A DNA stretch of 64,000 nt from Aulostomus chinensis (Eukaryota > Chordata > Actinopteri > Syngnathiformes > Aulostomidae), in the NCBI GenBank assembly GCA_037954235.1, contig JBBMOA010000018.1, positions 11,646,001-11,710,000 on the forward strand. Direction: 5' to 3'. Every line of letters begins with the position of its first letter. Positions within the stretch are counted from its first letter, which is position 1. The notes beneath the pieces are model-generated. The model had not been told where the DNA came from. It made no database searches and worked only from the letters and a program-made list of their open reading frames with translations. Position numbers and translations under genes: made by a program. Shown piece by piece: positions 44,632 to 59,400 of this stretch.

Positions 44632-47570
44632 GTTAGTGGTTTGGAGACACTGTTTCATTTTCATATAAAAGCAGTCCTTGGTAGCCAGGAAGAAGCTTCC
44701 TCTTTAGCGTGAATGAGACTTCTAACTACTGACTGGAGATGCCTGGAATTCATCGAAAGAGTTGCATCTTTTATAGCACGTTGAGCTGCTGAATAGCTAA
44801 ACATGCACTTTTCTGACTTTCACTAGGGTGCATTATGATCCACTTCCTTTTTTTTGAGGGTTATATGACGTTTGAGACTGGGTGTGCTATTTGACACCAT
44901 TGCACATTGGTAACTCACACTGGTATGAACTCTCACAGCACCCTCTGTAACTTCTGTGTGTGTTTTCCCCCGTGTTGTAATGTCATTGTGCACTTATCTC
45001 ATCCCATATGACACGTTAGTTTGCTACTTGCAAGGAGAAAAAAAAAGTGTCATTTCCTCTCTACCTGATTTTTCTCAAACTGATTTGTCAACTGCTCGAC
45101 ACTGCCGCCTGCAGGCTACCTGTGTGTGCACCTGGAGAAGGATGAGAGCCTGGGCACCACTCTGATTCTGACCTGGGTGCCCAATTCTCGCATCCAGAGG
45201 CAGGATGAGGAAGCACTGCGCTACATCACGCCTGAGAGCTCCCCAGTACGCAGGAACGCACGCCGCCGTGGCAGACGGTAGGGAAGATCTGTGTGACCTC
45301 ATATCATTTATGGGTGCTTTTGTACCAAAATAATCACACCTGTTGAAGAGGGGGTCTCAGAGTGCTTCCATCAGCTCTGGTGAACATGACCTGACCTCAG
45401 TCCGACCCAGCTCCTGCACAAGTGGAACCAAAGAGAAGAGAGAACATTTAAAGTTGATGAAACTCATCACCTGAATCTCATTAACACAATCAAAGTATAA
45501 CTAACCAGCTTAATTTCCTTTTGTTATTGAAACAGTGTGACCACAGCGATAAGTGGAACCTCATGTCGCTAAAGATGCCAAATATTTAGTTTTGCGCAGG
45601 TTTTTTTTCTTTTTTAAAGTCTAAGATGGTGGGTTGGCGCTTCGTAAAGGCTTGTAAAAAAGGTTACTCTGAGTTTAGTTCTGGATGCCTGTATTATGTT
45701 ATCTGATGCCATAGACAGACAACTGTTTGTTAGCTTGCTTGATATTGCAGTTTTAACTTCAGATGTCATTTATTAGCCTCTACCTCTTTTAGGAATAGGA
45801 ACAAATATAAAATTCCTGCAAAACAACAGTAGTAAACATTTGTATTTCTCAGCCAATAACATGCGGGCTGCTGTACATGATGACCTGAGGTCCACCTCAC
45901 ACCTTTTAAAACCGCTGGGTTGAAGTGATATCAGTATCAACAGGATGGCTAATCGAGTTGATAAGATAAACAACAAAAAATAAGCAGCTTTTATTATTCT
46001 CTCCGTCAGTAAAGTCAGATCCATTTTAATACGTGAACAAAACAGAAGAAGTCAAGAAACACAATAAACAAGAACAGTAAACCAGCTACCAATAACAACA
46101 TTTCATGGATACTTAAGCAATCAACTTGAACAAAATATGAGAAGATACATGCTAGCAAATGTAATACAAACAATGCTGTCACTGTCAGTGCGCTGCTGAG
46201 AATGCTACTACTGATGCTAAGGGTCAGCAGCCTCCTCCAGCAGCCCCAGCATCAGTCAAGGATCTGGGTGGTGAGGAAGCACAAAGACTCTGGGGAGGAA
46301 GTCAAGTTATTAACATGCATGTATGAATGAATAGATGAGGGAAAGAAAAGCCCAGTGCATCATGGGAAATCCCCCAGCAGACTAGGCCTGTGGCAGTATA
46401 TCTAAGGGCCGGTCTAAGTCAGGCCTAGCTTTAAGCTTTATCAAAAAGTAAGTGCATCCTGGACTAGCTGGATCTCTGTTCCACAGGAGAGACGCTAAGT
46501 GACTGGAGACTCAAGCACCCACTAGTAACCCTGCAGTGGTAGGGAACTATGAGCTGTCAGAGAGGAAGGTGCCTGGTTGTTCAGGGCTTCACATGTGAGG
46601 AGAAGAATTTTGACTTCGGTTCTGAATTTGGCAGGGAGCCAATTCAGAGAAGCCTGTACAGGAAGGAGCACAAGCATAAGCAAACAGAACACCAATGCAC
46701 TTGGGCAGAGATACAAAACTGTCTTTCTAAAGTCAAGTACTCTCCTCCAGACCTCACCCCCGCCCCCCAGTGGCACAGGAGGAAGACGAGGACGAGGAGA
46801 GGAACATTACCTGTAGCACCTCTGCAGAGAGTCACGGTCTGGTTTTAGAATCTGGAGCAGACCCCTCCTTGCAGCAGCAGCAGCAGCAGCAGCAGCTTCC
46901 CTCAGCTGGAGAGGAGGGCGATGAAGGCTCCTGTGAGCTGTCAGACGAAGTGAGCCGGGACAGCACCATGGGGTCAGACTCTGACACCTTCTCCTCCCCT
47001 TTCTGTTTGTCCCCCGTCAGCGAGGCCCTCTGTGAGAGCAGTGGCTCAGTCTTCCTGGACAACGAAAGCAGGTCAGGGTTTTGCTTCATCATTTATTTTA
47101 ACTCCTCATAGTTGTTTAGTCTTTGGTTTTTTGTTGTTGTTGTTGTTTTTTTATTCTGCTGTCAAAAATACCATCAAAACTCTATTTCAGACCCTCTTTA
47201 AGAAAACAGAGTGCTTGGTGCACCCTGTTAGCTGAATAGTAGCGTAGCATACAGCAGGTTTCGGCCCTAACGGAATTAAAAGAACCCTGCTGTCATTCAT
47301 GGCAGCACAAAAACCTCTCTGTCTTCTTCTCTGCTTGTTTGAGTGAGAGCTCAGCGCGCGCACACATACACGTACACACACGTGCACACACACGTGCGCA
47401 CACACAGTGGAACCAGGTGACATTTTACTCTTCGTGCTAACTGGTGGTAAATGCAAGGGAGGTGGCAGAGGTGGTAGGAACACTGTCCTGCAGTCAGCCC
47501 AACGCACCACTCACAGTCTTTTGATGTCATGAATAAAAAGTATTTTACTGGTATTTTAGTATTTCCACTG

Positions 47571-47628
<58 letters not shown>

Positions 47629-49857
47629 ACAGTATGCTTTGCTTTATTGTTGCCGCTATAGATAGAATAAAATTTCTAATATTTAGAAGGCAAATTCAGG
47701 GAAAACATAAAATAGTTGCTTGAATCCTGTCCTGAATTAATATTTTTTTCAAAATAGTAACTGAAAAGTAATTCTCAGCAATGTGCCGTATCAATCCCAA
47801 TGCTAATAGTCCTTACAGCTAGTTTGTGAGCTGTCTTCACCTTATTTAGTTTAGCCAGTTTTCTTTTTATTATTTTTTTAATGACACATACTGCTAATTG
47901 CAATAGCATGAAATAATCTGTTTTTTTCATTTAAATATTGTTATTGTTCTGTATATTACGTACCTTGTTGTGAGCTGTTTTTTTTAGACGTCCTATTATT
48001 TCAGTTGTGCCAACCTGCCACAAGGTGGAGCCAAAAAGAAAAGAATTGCTGACAGGAAGGGTGGTTTACTGTCTGAGCCCACATGGTGGCTCACTGCTCT
48101 ACAGCTGAGCGTTCGCAGGGTTTGAAAGCAGCTTTGACCTCTGTAGGTGGCATGCAAACCTCATCAGAGTTCAAAATGGGTTCACATATTTACCGCAGCT
48201 CTTACTCCAAATGCTTTATAATGTCACTGACGTCTCACAAACAGTCCCCAAATCCAACAAGCCCTCAACCTCGGAGCTTCTTTTGACTGTTCCCCAATCA
48301 TGGGAGCCATCTGTTGCTGATCGGACTTTGTTTGACTTTATGATTCCCTTCGTCGTCGTTTCCTCACACAGCTTTTTGGCTTTACCAGCTGCCCAGAATG
48401 TGTGAGTCTGTGTCAGTGTGTGTTTAAGCCTTTTTAACCACTCTCAGAGCCCAGCTTGCTGTAAGTGTGTGTGACTTGGCAGTGCTCTCTGCTTCACAGC
48501 TTCTAACATTTACTCTGTCCTTCACTTCCTCAGCTCCTCTGTGTTTCACTTGCCGTCAAGTCTCTCGACGGTGCTCCATCAAGTGTGCGTCTCCTTTGCT
48601 TGTTTTTCCCCCTTCCTGTCTCCCTATCTGTCCATTCCTTTCACTCTTTAGTTTGCATCTTTTCTGTTTTATTCACTCTTGTTTTTCTCAATATTGTTTT
48701 TTTTTTTTTTTCCAGTGTTGCCCACCTCTCAAATATCTAACCCCCACCCTTCCTCCCTTCCTAAAGTCTGTGTGAAGCCCTTTGATTTCCAGTGCGCCCG
48801 GGGTTGTTGTGCTGGGCTGAATGTCAGCTCTCCGGATTAGAGGACTGAAGAGAGAGGAGCAGCAGCCAAAACCCTGGAACTCACTCAATCTCTTTTTCTC
48901 TCTCTCTCTTTCTCTCTTTTTCTTTCTCTCTCTCTCTCGCTCTCTCTTGCTTTAATTGACACTGTTAAGGGGCCAGGAACTGGAAACATGTCACTTGGAA
49001 TCATTCAAAGAGCGGATGAAAAAAAGGGGGGGGGGGAGAAAGACGAGAGGGGTGGGAGACAGAGAGAGAGGAAAAGAGAGAAATCCACAGCAGCCTCTGT
49101 CAAGCTTTTTAACAAGTCTCTCTAAAGTTTAACAGTAGTTTTAAGAAACCACTGTTGGCTGTTGCCTTCTTCAGACCCAAAGCACAGCAGAATTTGACAG
49201 CACTTAGCAATATTCCTGCATAACTTATATGTAAAATTATTAGTAAGGAACAAGAAAAGTCATCTGCTTTGGAGCTTGTTAAGCTCCACTGGCCACTCAT
49301 CGATGTCTCTATCTCTGTTGGTGTCAAGACCTCTATTCCAGCAGAGGGTAGTGACGGAGATTCCTCTTGTTAACAATCCAGAGAATGCAAACAGATTTGT
49401 TTTTATTTCAACTTCCACTGACATTTAGCAGCATTTAACTGTGGAATCCTCATGAACTGCTTGATCTGAAATCCAGCCTCGTTTTTTTTTTCTGCTCACT
49501 CACTCAGTCGAAAGACCTCGGCTTTTATTCAGACCTGTGGCACTTCGGTTCACAGGTAGTTCAGAGCCACGCCCAGTGTTAGGGCAGGACAAGAACCAGC
49601 TCTGGGCCACAAAACCTGGCTCCAGAGTAGCACCAACTCTGTGCTGGCATGCTAGTAAAGCTCAAGTTGGCTCATCTTCTTACAGCCTTCACTAAGAATC
49701 GAAGCATGCATGATTGAAGGAATCACAGCACAAATACATTGAACCACTTGTGTTTTAACGCTGGAATAAGCTGGCAAACCTTGTACACCAAACACTGTCA
49801 TGTCATCCGCTATTGTTGTTCTTTTTCATCGCCCTCCAGTTCTTCTTCTTTCTTGTA

Positions 49858-49894
<37 letters not shown>

Positions 49895-51311
49895 ATATAT
49901 GTGTGGCAAACGGGCACATCACCATCCACATCCGAGTTGGAAAGGTGGTGGTGGTGTTGCTAGGAAACCAGAGGCGTGTACAGTTGCATCACATCTTAGT
50001 CCCGTGGAAAAAAACAAAACAACAAACAAAACAAAACAACAAACAAAACAAAGCAAAACAAGCTGGTTCTTTGAAGATCCACACAACTGTAAAGCGGCAC
50101 TGGCACCAGCCCAGAACCAGTACTAGGTTTGAGCTGTTGGACGGGTGGCCTGACCTGCCTGAGGGTGAAGCTTCATATACAGAAGAAGGTGTCATGAAGA
50201 GTGTCAAGGCAGCACACACACATATAATCCATCGTCTGTACGGTTCCTGCCTGCATCTCCTGCTATAAAGCCTGAAAGAATCAGGCCGTGTCCAATGTTG
50301 TTAATCATTTGTTGGGCTTCTGCTTGAATGCAGAACAGGGAACGATCTATACTGGAATGCCAAGAATCACAAGGTTTCCCACCATATTCATTTTACATTT
50401 TCAGTTCACTGAATCTTTATATCTTCTATTACATATTTTGCATGCATGCAGAATGTAGCCTGCTTTGAATGGGCTTGTAAACACACCAGAGGTTGACAGT
50501 AAGGAGAAAGCAAATACAGTAGCCATCAAAAGAGCTCATCCGTCCATACTTCATCTTGCTTAACTTCTTTAGCAGAGCTGCGCCTCTCTGCCAGTCTCCT
50601 TGTAATCCATAGTCGTGTGATATATGAGACAGAGGGCGGTAAATCACAGCATAAAAAAGGAAACTGTGCAGCTTGGATTGATCAGCCTTGTTATTTTCCC
50701 ATCTGCTAACAGGGAAATGATTAGCCAGACATGATTGATTCAGTGTGTAATAGATTAAACGTTCCACCTCCTTGTCTTCTCAAAGTTAAACCTCTTACGT
50801 TCGCCTGTATAATTGTTGTGAGTAGAAAACAGTCTTCAGTGTCGAAAGATAGGCCAGTTTATGACAGAAAAAGTGTTGTTTGGGTTTTCACCTATTCACA
50901 CAGACCTGCAAAAGAAGCATTATTTGAGTTATAAATAACAGGACATTCAAAAGAAATGAAAATACTTACTTTCATTCAGACAGCTACTTCTCAAATGTCG
51001 GTGGGTTTAATGCATTTCTGCAATCGGGTCGTTTCTCAGCTTACGCATTTCTACTGACGTGCCTCAAAGTACATTAGGGTCATTAGCTATGGTGTGTGTG
51101 TGTGTGTGTGTGTTTGTGTGTGTGTGTTTGAGAGAGAGAAAGAGAGAGAGAGTGAGAGCAGGAGAAAGATATTGTAAAATCCAGCAAGCAATTCTTACTG
51201 GTCAAGCATTGGTGCTGAGCTGCAACCAATACACGTGTGTTTGTTTAGGCTATATAATGATAACACCTGTTAATCTTGGGTGTCGCATGTGAGTGTGTAT
51301 TTCTCTCTTTG

Positions 51312-51350
<39 letters not shown>

Positions 51351-51452
51351 CTACCACTGCAGCAGAGGAACCCTCAGCTCGGGTTTCAGTGCCGGGAACA
51401 ACATGCTGGCCATGGGGGAATGACGGGGGAAATTGAATGGTAGACAGTATGA

Positions 51453-51488
<36 letters not shown>

Positions 51489-53386
51489 TCTGTGTGTGTG
51501 AGTGTATATGTATGTGTGTTTGTGTGTCCTCAGAAGCCTCCATGCATTCCTCCCATTCTCAGCCTGCTGGTGGAACCATGTTGGGACACAAAACAAGGAG
51601 GAGGATAAGCTTATATTTCTGCAAACATATCACTAAGCTAAAGGCGATCAGCTGCTGTCCAAACGATAATGTAAACATACAAAAAACTCTGATTGGATGT
51701 GAGGCAGTGAACAAAATTACACATTCAAAATTAATTAACACAATTAATCCTGCAACACACACTTCAAATAATCCCCAACCTTACTTTCTAAGCCTAAATT
51801 TCATCTTAAAAATCTACTAACTCCTATTTATCTTATGTTTTCCCAGAGAGCTGTGCGAGGAATCAATGACAAACTCTGTAAGCTCCGCCTCCAGCCTGGA
51901 CATCCACGCCCCTTCAGAGAACAACGGACAATCGCAGGGTGTGCGGTGGGAGGAGCAGCAGAAGGTGCTGGCTCTGGAGCAGTTGTGCGGAGTTTTCAGG
52001 GTGGACCTGGGTCACATGAGGTCACTGCGACTATTCTTCAGGTCAGCCGGGCACTCTGACCTGAGGTCCAAGGGGGAGGTCACGAGGGGTCAGATGCTGT
52101 GTGTTAAAAAAACAACAAATACATGATCAATTAATCATATTTTCTCACTAAAATGATTTTTATGTTGTTTGAATCTTTGTAGTTTTTACTAAGAGCAGAA
52201 CGGTTTTTCTGAGTGTGTGTAACATTCTTTTTCCTCTTTTTGTATGAATGTTTTTTTGTTTGTGTTTTTGTTTGTTTTTACAGTGATGAGGCGTGTACAA
52301 GTGGCCAGCTGGTGATAGCCAGTCGAGAGAGCCAATATAAGATCCTCCACTTCCACCACGCCGGCCTGGACAAGCTGGCAGAGGTCTTCCAACAGTGGAA
52401 GTGCTGCAGGGAGACTCAACTGAAAGATCAGGTCAGATTGCAATCTTCAGTCTAGTAAACAAGTGTGCTTGTGTGCGCGCAGTAAATAAACTAATGAGAT
52501 GGTCAGGTGCACCAAGACTCTCCAGTGTCTCATCTATGAGAATCATATGAAAAAGGATGAAAGAGAGAAAATAGTACAAAAGATAAGATTGCACACACAA
52601 GCAATCATTCATTATTTGTCAGTGCTAAAAGTGATTAAATTCAATAAAGACAACTAAATATGAGTAGGCCGTTTACCAAGAGAGATAAAAACCAGACATT
52701 AACGTTCCTAAATTGTGCTGCCGCTAATTTTTAAATACAAGGAGGCCGAGGATTCTGTATGACTGAACCTCTGCAAATTAAAACCAAACTGGAATGAGGA
52801 CAATCGCAGCCATCGACAATCGACCATCAACCTAAGCTCATAGTAGATTTATAGTTGTTGTTTTTTTTAACTAAGTAATTAAAGAGCTCTTAATCATCTT
52901 TCAGCTTTTCCTTGCCTCCCTAACTCTTGGTCCGTCTTTCCGTGTGTTACAGGTGTCGGATGAGAAATCCTGCATGCAGTTTTCCATCCAGCGGTCCACC
53001 CTGCCATCGGCTGAGAGCCACCCAGAGGAAAGGCTTTATCGGCGGCTGGATGTCACCACCTGGCTACGTCACCTCAACCACAATGGACAAGTGGAGGAGG
53101 AGTATAAACTACGCAAGGTAGGGCCTTTTGCAAGCCTGGAAATCAGTCACATCATAGATCATTTTAACCTTGAGTTCGGCTTTGTTATTTTTTGGGGGGG
53201 TGGGGGGTGCCATTTTTTTATTTTTTGAACCTGACCATATTTGGACGTGAAGGTGGAGTTATTGCCACTTGCGCTCTAAATGAGACTGTAATTACCTAAG
53301 ACTTGACACTGGCGGTTGAGACCATAAATCAGCTAGGAGTGTTTTACTCAGGCAATAAATCAAGAAAGAACTTGGGCCATTTTCTT

Positions 53387-53431
<45 letters not shown>

Positions 53432-56400
53432 CAATCACTTACTTTTGCAACCTTTGGCTCCTCCCCCTGCCTGCCATCAGAAAGACTGCTGGTTTCAGCC
53501 ACTTCCACATTACCCTCTCCTCCAGGCTGAGGGTCGGTTAGACTTTGGTGGTACATATTGCTTCATACCTTTTTTTTTCCCCTTTTATTTGCCTTTGATG
53601 CACTCAGAGGGGGCTGACTGGCTCGTCTTTTTTATCTGCTGGACTCAAATACTCCTTCCTCATCGTGTCATTGTATCCCTACCACTCACAGTCTCCATCT
53701 TTTGACTTGTAGAGACCTTCAGGATCTCATGGTAGCTTGTCACCCTCCGAGCTTTGTCCACATCTTTTAAAACTATCTACAGCTAATTTAGCATTTGGTG
53801 ACTCAAACACGCTGAACATCATTCTGAAAGTCAACACCACAGTTTTCAACTTTTTTAGTTTTTTTAAGTTTTAAGTTTTACAATGACCACCCCCCCCCCC
53901 CGCTCCCTCCTTCTGTAAATGGGGGCTCAAGTGTATCTTTTGGCCAAAGTCCCCCCTGAGAGTCATTTCAGATCTCTGGGTTTGACTCAGTTTACCACCA
54001 AACTGCTTCGTTTCTCAGTAAACACACATCATACAGTAGAGGTTTCAGTTTTGCAGCATTCTTTTTTTTTTTCTTTTTGCAAAATTCACATCCGCTGTCA
54101 TCTGTTGAGGTGGCATGTGTCACCTACTCCACCATCTATTTATCTCCTTTGCGATCCCTTTGCCCTCTGAATGCTCTCTCACTGAGTTCACCTCCCACTC
54201 TCAACCAGGCCATCTTCTTCGGTGGTATCGACCCATCCATCCGTGGCGAGGTGTGGCCCTTCCTGCTGCACTACTACAGCTATGACTCCACCTCTCAGGA
54301 GAGGGAAGCTCGGAGGCTGCAGAAACGTACCCACTACCACGACATCCAACAGAGGAGGTGCGACGTGGGGGTTGATGGAAAAAACACAACAAAATGCAGT
54401 GCGGCTGTTACACTATGAGGTTTTTGACCCATTCCAGGGTTTGTGCAGACGCACAAACTAAACATCAATTCATTCAAAAGAGCGAGTGGCGTTGTTGTCG
54501 CCACGAAACGTCTGATGAACTGTCACACGGCCGCGGTATTGGCTGCCAAAGGGCTCAGCCAGTCAGACATTAAACCATACGTGAGTCTGTTGTGGCTTCT
54601 CATTGCAAGCGCTGAGCAATCAATAGGCGCAATGAGGGAAGTGTTAAGGGGAGGTGCCGGGTGTGAAATAAAAGGTCTCCAGAGAAAAAACATGTCAGCG
54701 CTTATCAGATCATATTGTCTTGTCAGAAGGAGAAAGAAAAAAAAAACCCAGCTGTGGTATGCACTAACAAGCACACACACACTCACACAAGCACATCTGC
54801 TCCACCCCGCGACCGAAAGGTTGAACGTGCACATATTTTCACATGTAGAGCTGCTCCATCTGTAATGAATATGATAATTGGACAGGTTTCATCCGTGTGG
54901 CCTATTAACATTTTGACTATTTCAGAAGGTCTTACTGAAGGTGGGTCATTAAAGCTCTTGTCCTGACTCTGATGTGGATTCCTTTAAAGACCATTTGTCT
55001 CCAGCAGCCTTCAGGGCCACTAGTTGATCATTAGGAGCAAGGATACGCGTCTGATCCTAGTTGCCTAACCTTGTCTCCTTCCCTCGGCTGGGATAATAAG
55101 CAGCTGTGTGGAAACTATGCTGCTGCTGTTGCAGGTAACAAAAAAATAATAAAGGACTTCACGATCAGGAAGGAGGGGAAAAAGTGACAAAAAAGAACGT
55201 TGAGTTAGTTTAATTTTAGGGAAAATGCCGTCATGTCTGTCTGTTTTTTTTTTCTCTCCCACTGAAATGCTGCTAATCGTTTAGAAAAAGAAGTGTCCTT
55301 CTATTTTATTGGTTTGATTGCGTTGATATTTTGAATCCCTCTTTTTTTCTTCTTCTTTTTTTTTTGAGGAGGTTCTTGCTAAGTGGCTTGTCCTCTTGGT
55401 GTTTGCATGAAAAAGTGCTTATGCCCCAGATACTCAAATGTTCTGCTTAGATTTGCAGAAGAAAAGAGGAAGTTCACTTGGCCTGTACGTTTTCAGACAG
55501 CCAACTCCGGGATCTCTACTTGATGTTACTTAGCTGTATTCTAATAATCAGTTTGTTACTGTTCTCATAATCCTCTTTTGCACCTTTTTCTGTGTTCAGG
55601 GCATCAATAATTGGATCATTTTAAGTGAAAAACAGCTGTTAAGAGAGATCTCTCACACAACTAAGATTGATTTCTGTACCCTTTGACTTTGATTGATCAT
55701 TTTTGTACTGTGGTTGCTGTTACCTTTTCCTTCTTGATTTTTTTGTTTTTTTTTGGGGGGGGGGCATTTTAAAAAAACAGACTTTGTGGACTTTGTTCCC
55801 CTAAGCGCTCGTGTATTTTTATTTTTATATATATATATTCGTTTTTTTGCAGAACCACAGCAGCTTAGAATATATGATGAAAACTTTAGCAGGGTCCTCA
55901 GGAGAGTGGAAAGGTGGCCAAGGGAGGGCCCAGCGACACAACACACGGCGCTGAAAATAAACAGTTGCGTGGCATTGCATCAGGTGTGTGCTCATTATTC
56001 CTGGCGGGGCCACATGGAAAACAAACAATATTAATTAAATCCCTTCTGCTTTTTAGGACTTGAGTACACCAGTGTATACACAGAGTGCATTGTTAATATA
56101 GTTCCTAACATTTCGAGGCATGGATAGGGGTTTTATGGCTGTGGTATTATCCTCAATGGAGCGCTTGATAGTGAAATACCCCCTCAGTCCACTGCTCGCC
56201 CACTCCCTTTGACTTCATTTTAATCATTAGCTCTTTACACCAGAGTAACATTTGAGGTAAATATTATTGGATCGCATTTTATTTTATTTTTTAATCCTAA
56301 TTACTCGTCGTTTCCCAAAGAGGTTGTGGAGCCAAAACTTTTCTTCTGAAATGTTATAAGAAGTCTTAATCAAGAAAAATGGTCTTCGTTTGTAACTTTT

Positions 56401-59400
56401 TGTGTGTTTCATGTACTTCAGATTATCTATGAGCCCAGAGGAGCATAGTGAGTTTTGGAGAAAGGTCCAGTTTACAGTGGATAAAGACGTGGTGAGGACC
56501 GACCGCAGCAACCACTTCTTCAGAGGAGAGAACAACCCCAACGTGGAGATCATGAGGTCAGATTACCTCTCTTCATTTCGCCGTTTCACCCCCCCACCCC
56601 CAAGTTCTTATCTCCTCGTTCTCTCCCTCTCCCCTTCTCTCGATCGCTCCTCATCGTTCCCATTCCTCAGCCCAGCACACCTATTCATTTCATATTCTGA
56701 ATCCTGAGGGAGCCGCAAATGAGTTTCATGCTTTATTGACTCTGACTAAGCCGTCTGAGCACTTTTGATGCGTACTCGGAGCTAATGGCTTTCTAAACGA
56801 GGAGCAAGAGGATTTAAATAGCATATTAGTTTAGTGGCTCTCATCAAGGCTCCTGGTATTTGTCGAGGTATCGTCATGCTGCGTCTCTGCAGGGTGATGC
56901 TGACCGCCGCGCACGTCCAGATGTACTTATCTCTCAACTGTTGTGCCGATACGAAACATCTCTTCTGCCTGGTCTTTGAATTAAAGATAACATCTTTAGT
57001 TCCATCTTAAATATCCTAAACGCTGCTTCTCCAGAAAGCTCAGAAATCTGGTTCCATAAATGACACCAGTTCTCTTCCTAAATATTGCCATGTTGAGTAC
57101 AAACATTTCCTCAAGGTTTTCCTTTTTGTTTTAACAGTACTTAAATATGCATGAGAGGTTTCCTTTTAAGTGATACACATATAAAAAAAGGAAGGAGGGG
57201 AAAAAAAAAGAAGAAAGATCATTAATTAGCTCCCTGGTTACCAGAGGAGTTGGCATAGCAACCGCTAAAGTAGGGCTTGTCTTGTTTTCTGGGCATTACT
57301 AAACACACATGTTGGATCATTCAGTGTGTTTGGGTGGGACTGTTTTTTTCAGCGGTTTGGCTTGAGTGTGGTGTCATGAACACATCTATACGAGACACCG
57401 TCAGACAAAACAGCTCGAGGTTGAAATGCTGCTTACTGCTGAGATGTTGTATCAGCACTAAAGACGTCCGTGGCTGTTCTCGCCCCCAGGCGAATTCTGC
57501 TCAACTATGCAGTGTTGAATCCAGACATGGGCTACTGCCAGGGCATGTCAGACTTGGTGGCCCCACTGCTCACTGAGATCCAGGATGAAAGCGACACCTT
57601 CTGGTGCTTTGTCGGCCTCATGGAGAACACCATCTTCATCAGCTCGCCACGGGATGAAGACATGGAGAGGCAGCTGGTAGGTTGTTCGTGGCGTTCTCTA
57701 GAAATCTAGAATTTCCTGCAGAAAATGCAACGTAAATGCGATAGGCTGAAATAATACTACAACTCATAATAATGGTAATAACAGCAATATAATAATCCAT
57801 TTAATTTAGCAAGCGCGTTTAACAACAAAACATGAGCTCAAATAAGCCCAGTAACTCACACACTACAAACAGCTCTGAAAAGGTGGGTTGCATTGCTCGG
57901 GGGGGCTGAAAGTAAAAGGTTCTTTTGTTTTAAATCATAGACGCAAGAGCGAACGCGGCTGGATTGCTGAAAAAAAATTAAAAGGCCGGAATTCGAAGGG
58001 TTTTTAAATTGTATCGTAGGAGTGATGCTGAAAATGGCTGAATTGCTGAAAAAAAATAAAGGCGGAAATTCAAATATTTTTTTAAAAATAGTTTTTTCAG
58101 GCGGAGCAGGTCGAAAAGAGCTGAAAAGAAGCCTCGCCAAGTTAGCGTCAGCTGAAATACCTGCAAGTTGTTCCCAAAAATGAATTTGCAGACGATTTGT
58201 AGATGCCCCCAGTTGTCTTCCATTAAAAAAAATAAAGCTTAATACCATAAGAAGTATAAAAGATAAAAATCTGCCAAGTACACACTAAAATGTCTTTAAA
58301 GTATTCAACATTTTAGAATTTAAATGGTTTCTGTAGCTAACAGCATGAAGGAAAGGGCTTAAAAAAGGAAGGAGGAGGAGATGTCAGTGGATGGTGTGAC
58401 GAATGAGCTGTGTTTAATTGAGCTGTGATTGTTTTCTTTCTGGCCTGCCTCCAGATGTACCTGAGGGAGCTGCTACGTCTCATGCTGCCCCACTTCCACG
58501 AGCACCTGACCAGGCTGGGGGAGGACGGCCTCCAGCTGCTCTTCTGCCACCGCTGGATCCTCCTCTGCTTCAAACGAGAGTTCCCTGACACCGAGGCGCT
58601 GCGCATGTGGGAGGCCTGCTGGGCCCACTACCAGGTCAGGGCAAAGCTCCATCTATATTTGATGATGTCAGGAGTCTCGTGGAGATATGTGTCATGTTGT
58701 GTAATCCTCATAAATGCCATGTTGCTTCTGCATTTTACCGAGGATTAAGGATGAATTCATCAATTACTAGATTTTATTCATTTAAACGCTCCTTAAAAGC
58801 AGCATTAACGCTATTAATCGGGGTGTTTTCCCTCCTTCTGTCTTGTACTGCGACCCAGTAACCGTGTTCTTGATTGAGATTATTATCTGACATGAGAAAA
58901 GCATATACTTTGATATGGTTCATATTCAGCCAAGATGCAGACCTGGCGCATATTTAGGTGATATTAGTAAATCATGGTGCAGGGGATTCATTTTTCAGGG
59001 TTCTGGAGATTAAAGAAATTATTATTCCAGCTTCAAAAAGATTTGAGTTTGTAATAAATACAGATTTTTCACAAATGCACAAAAGCACTCACACAAGTTC
59101 CATTAATCTTTTGTGTAACTGAAGACTCGCTGATCTGAGGCCCTGTTATTGCAGTGATATTTTTAAATCACAATCATGTCCGTCAGTGTTTCAGGCCCCC
59201 AAACTGTTTTCCTTTCCTTTTTACCACGTTACCAAAACTAAGCTGGGGAAGTTTCCTGGATGGAGGGGAGGTGGTACGGCCTGGAGCCCACGTGGCGACA
59301 TCTGCGACCGCTCAACATGGGGATCCATCTCTTATATTTATGATCTACCCATCATTGTATAAAGAGTTGATCTGCTCTGTCTGTCCGTCCTTGAGGTCCC

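Noticed and set aside
46770..46771. AG at 46769-46770 as acceptor for tbc1d16 exon 46751
   Set aside because: The phase would be wrong: the previous exon ends with two bases of a codon, and only the acceptor at 46750 restores the conserved reading frame.
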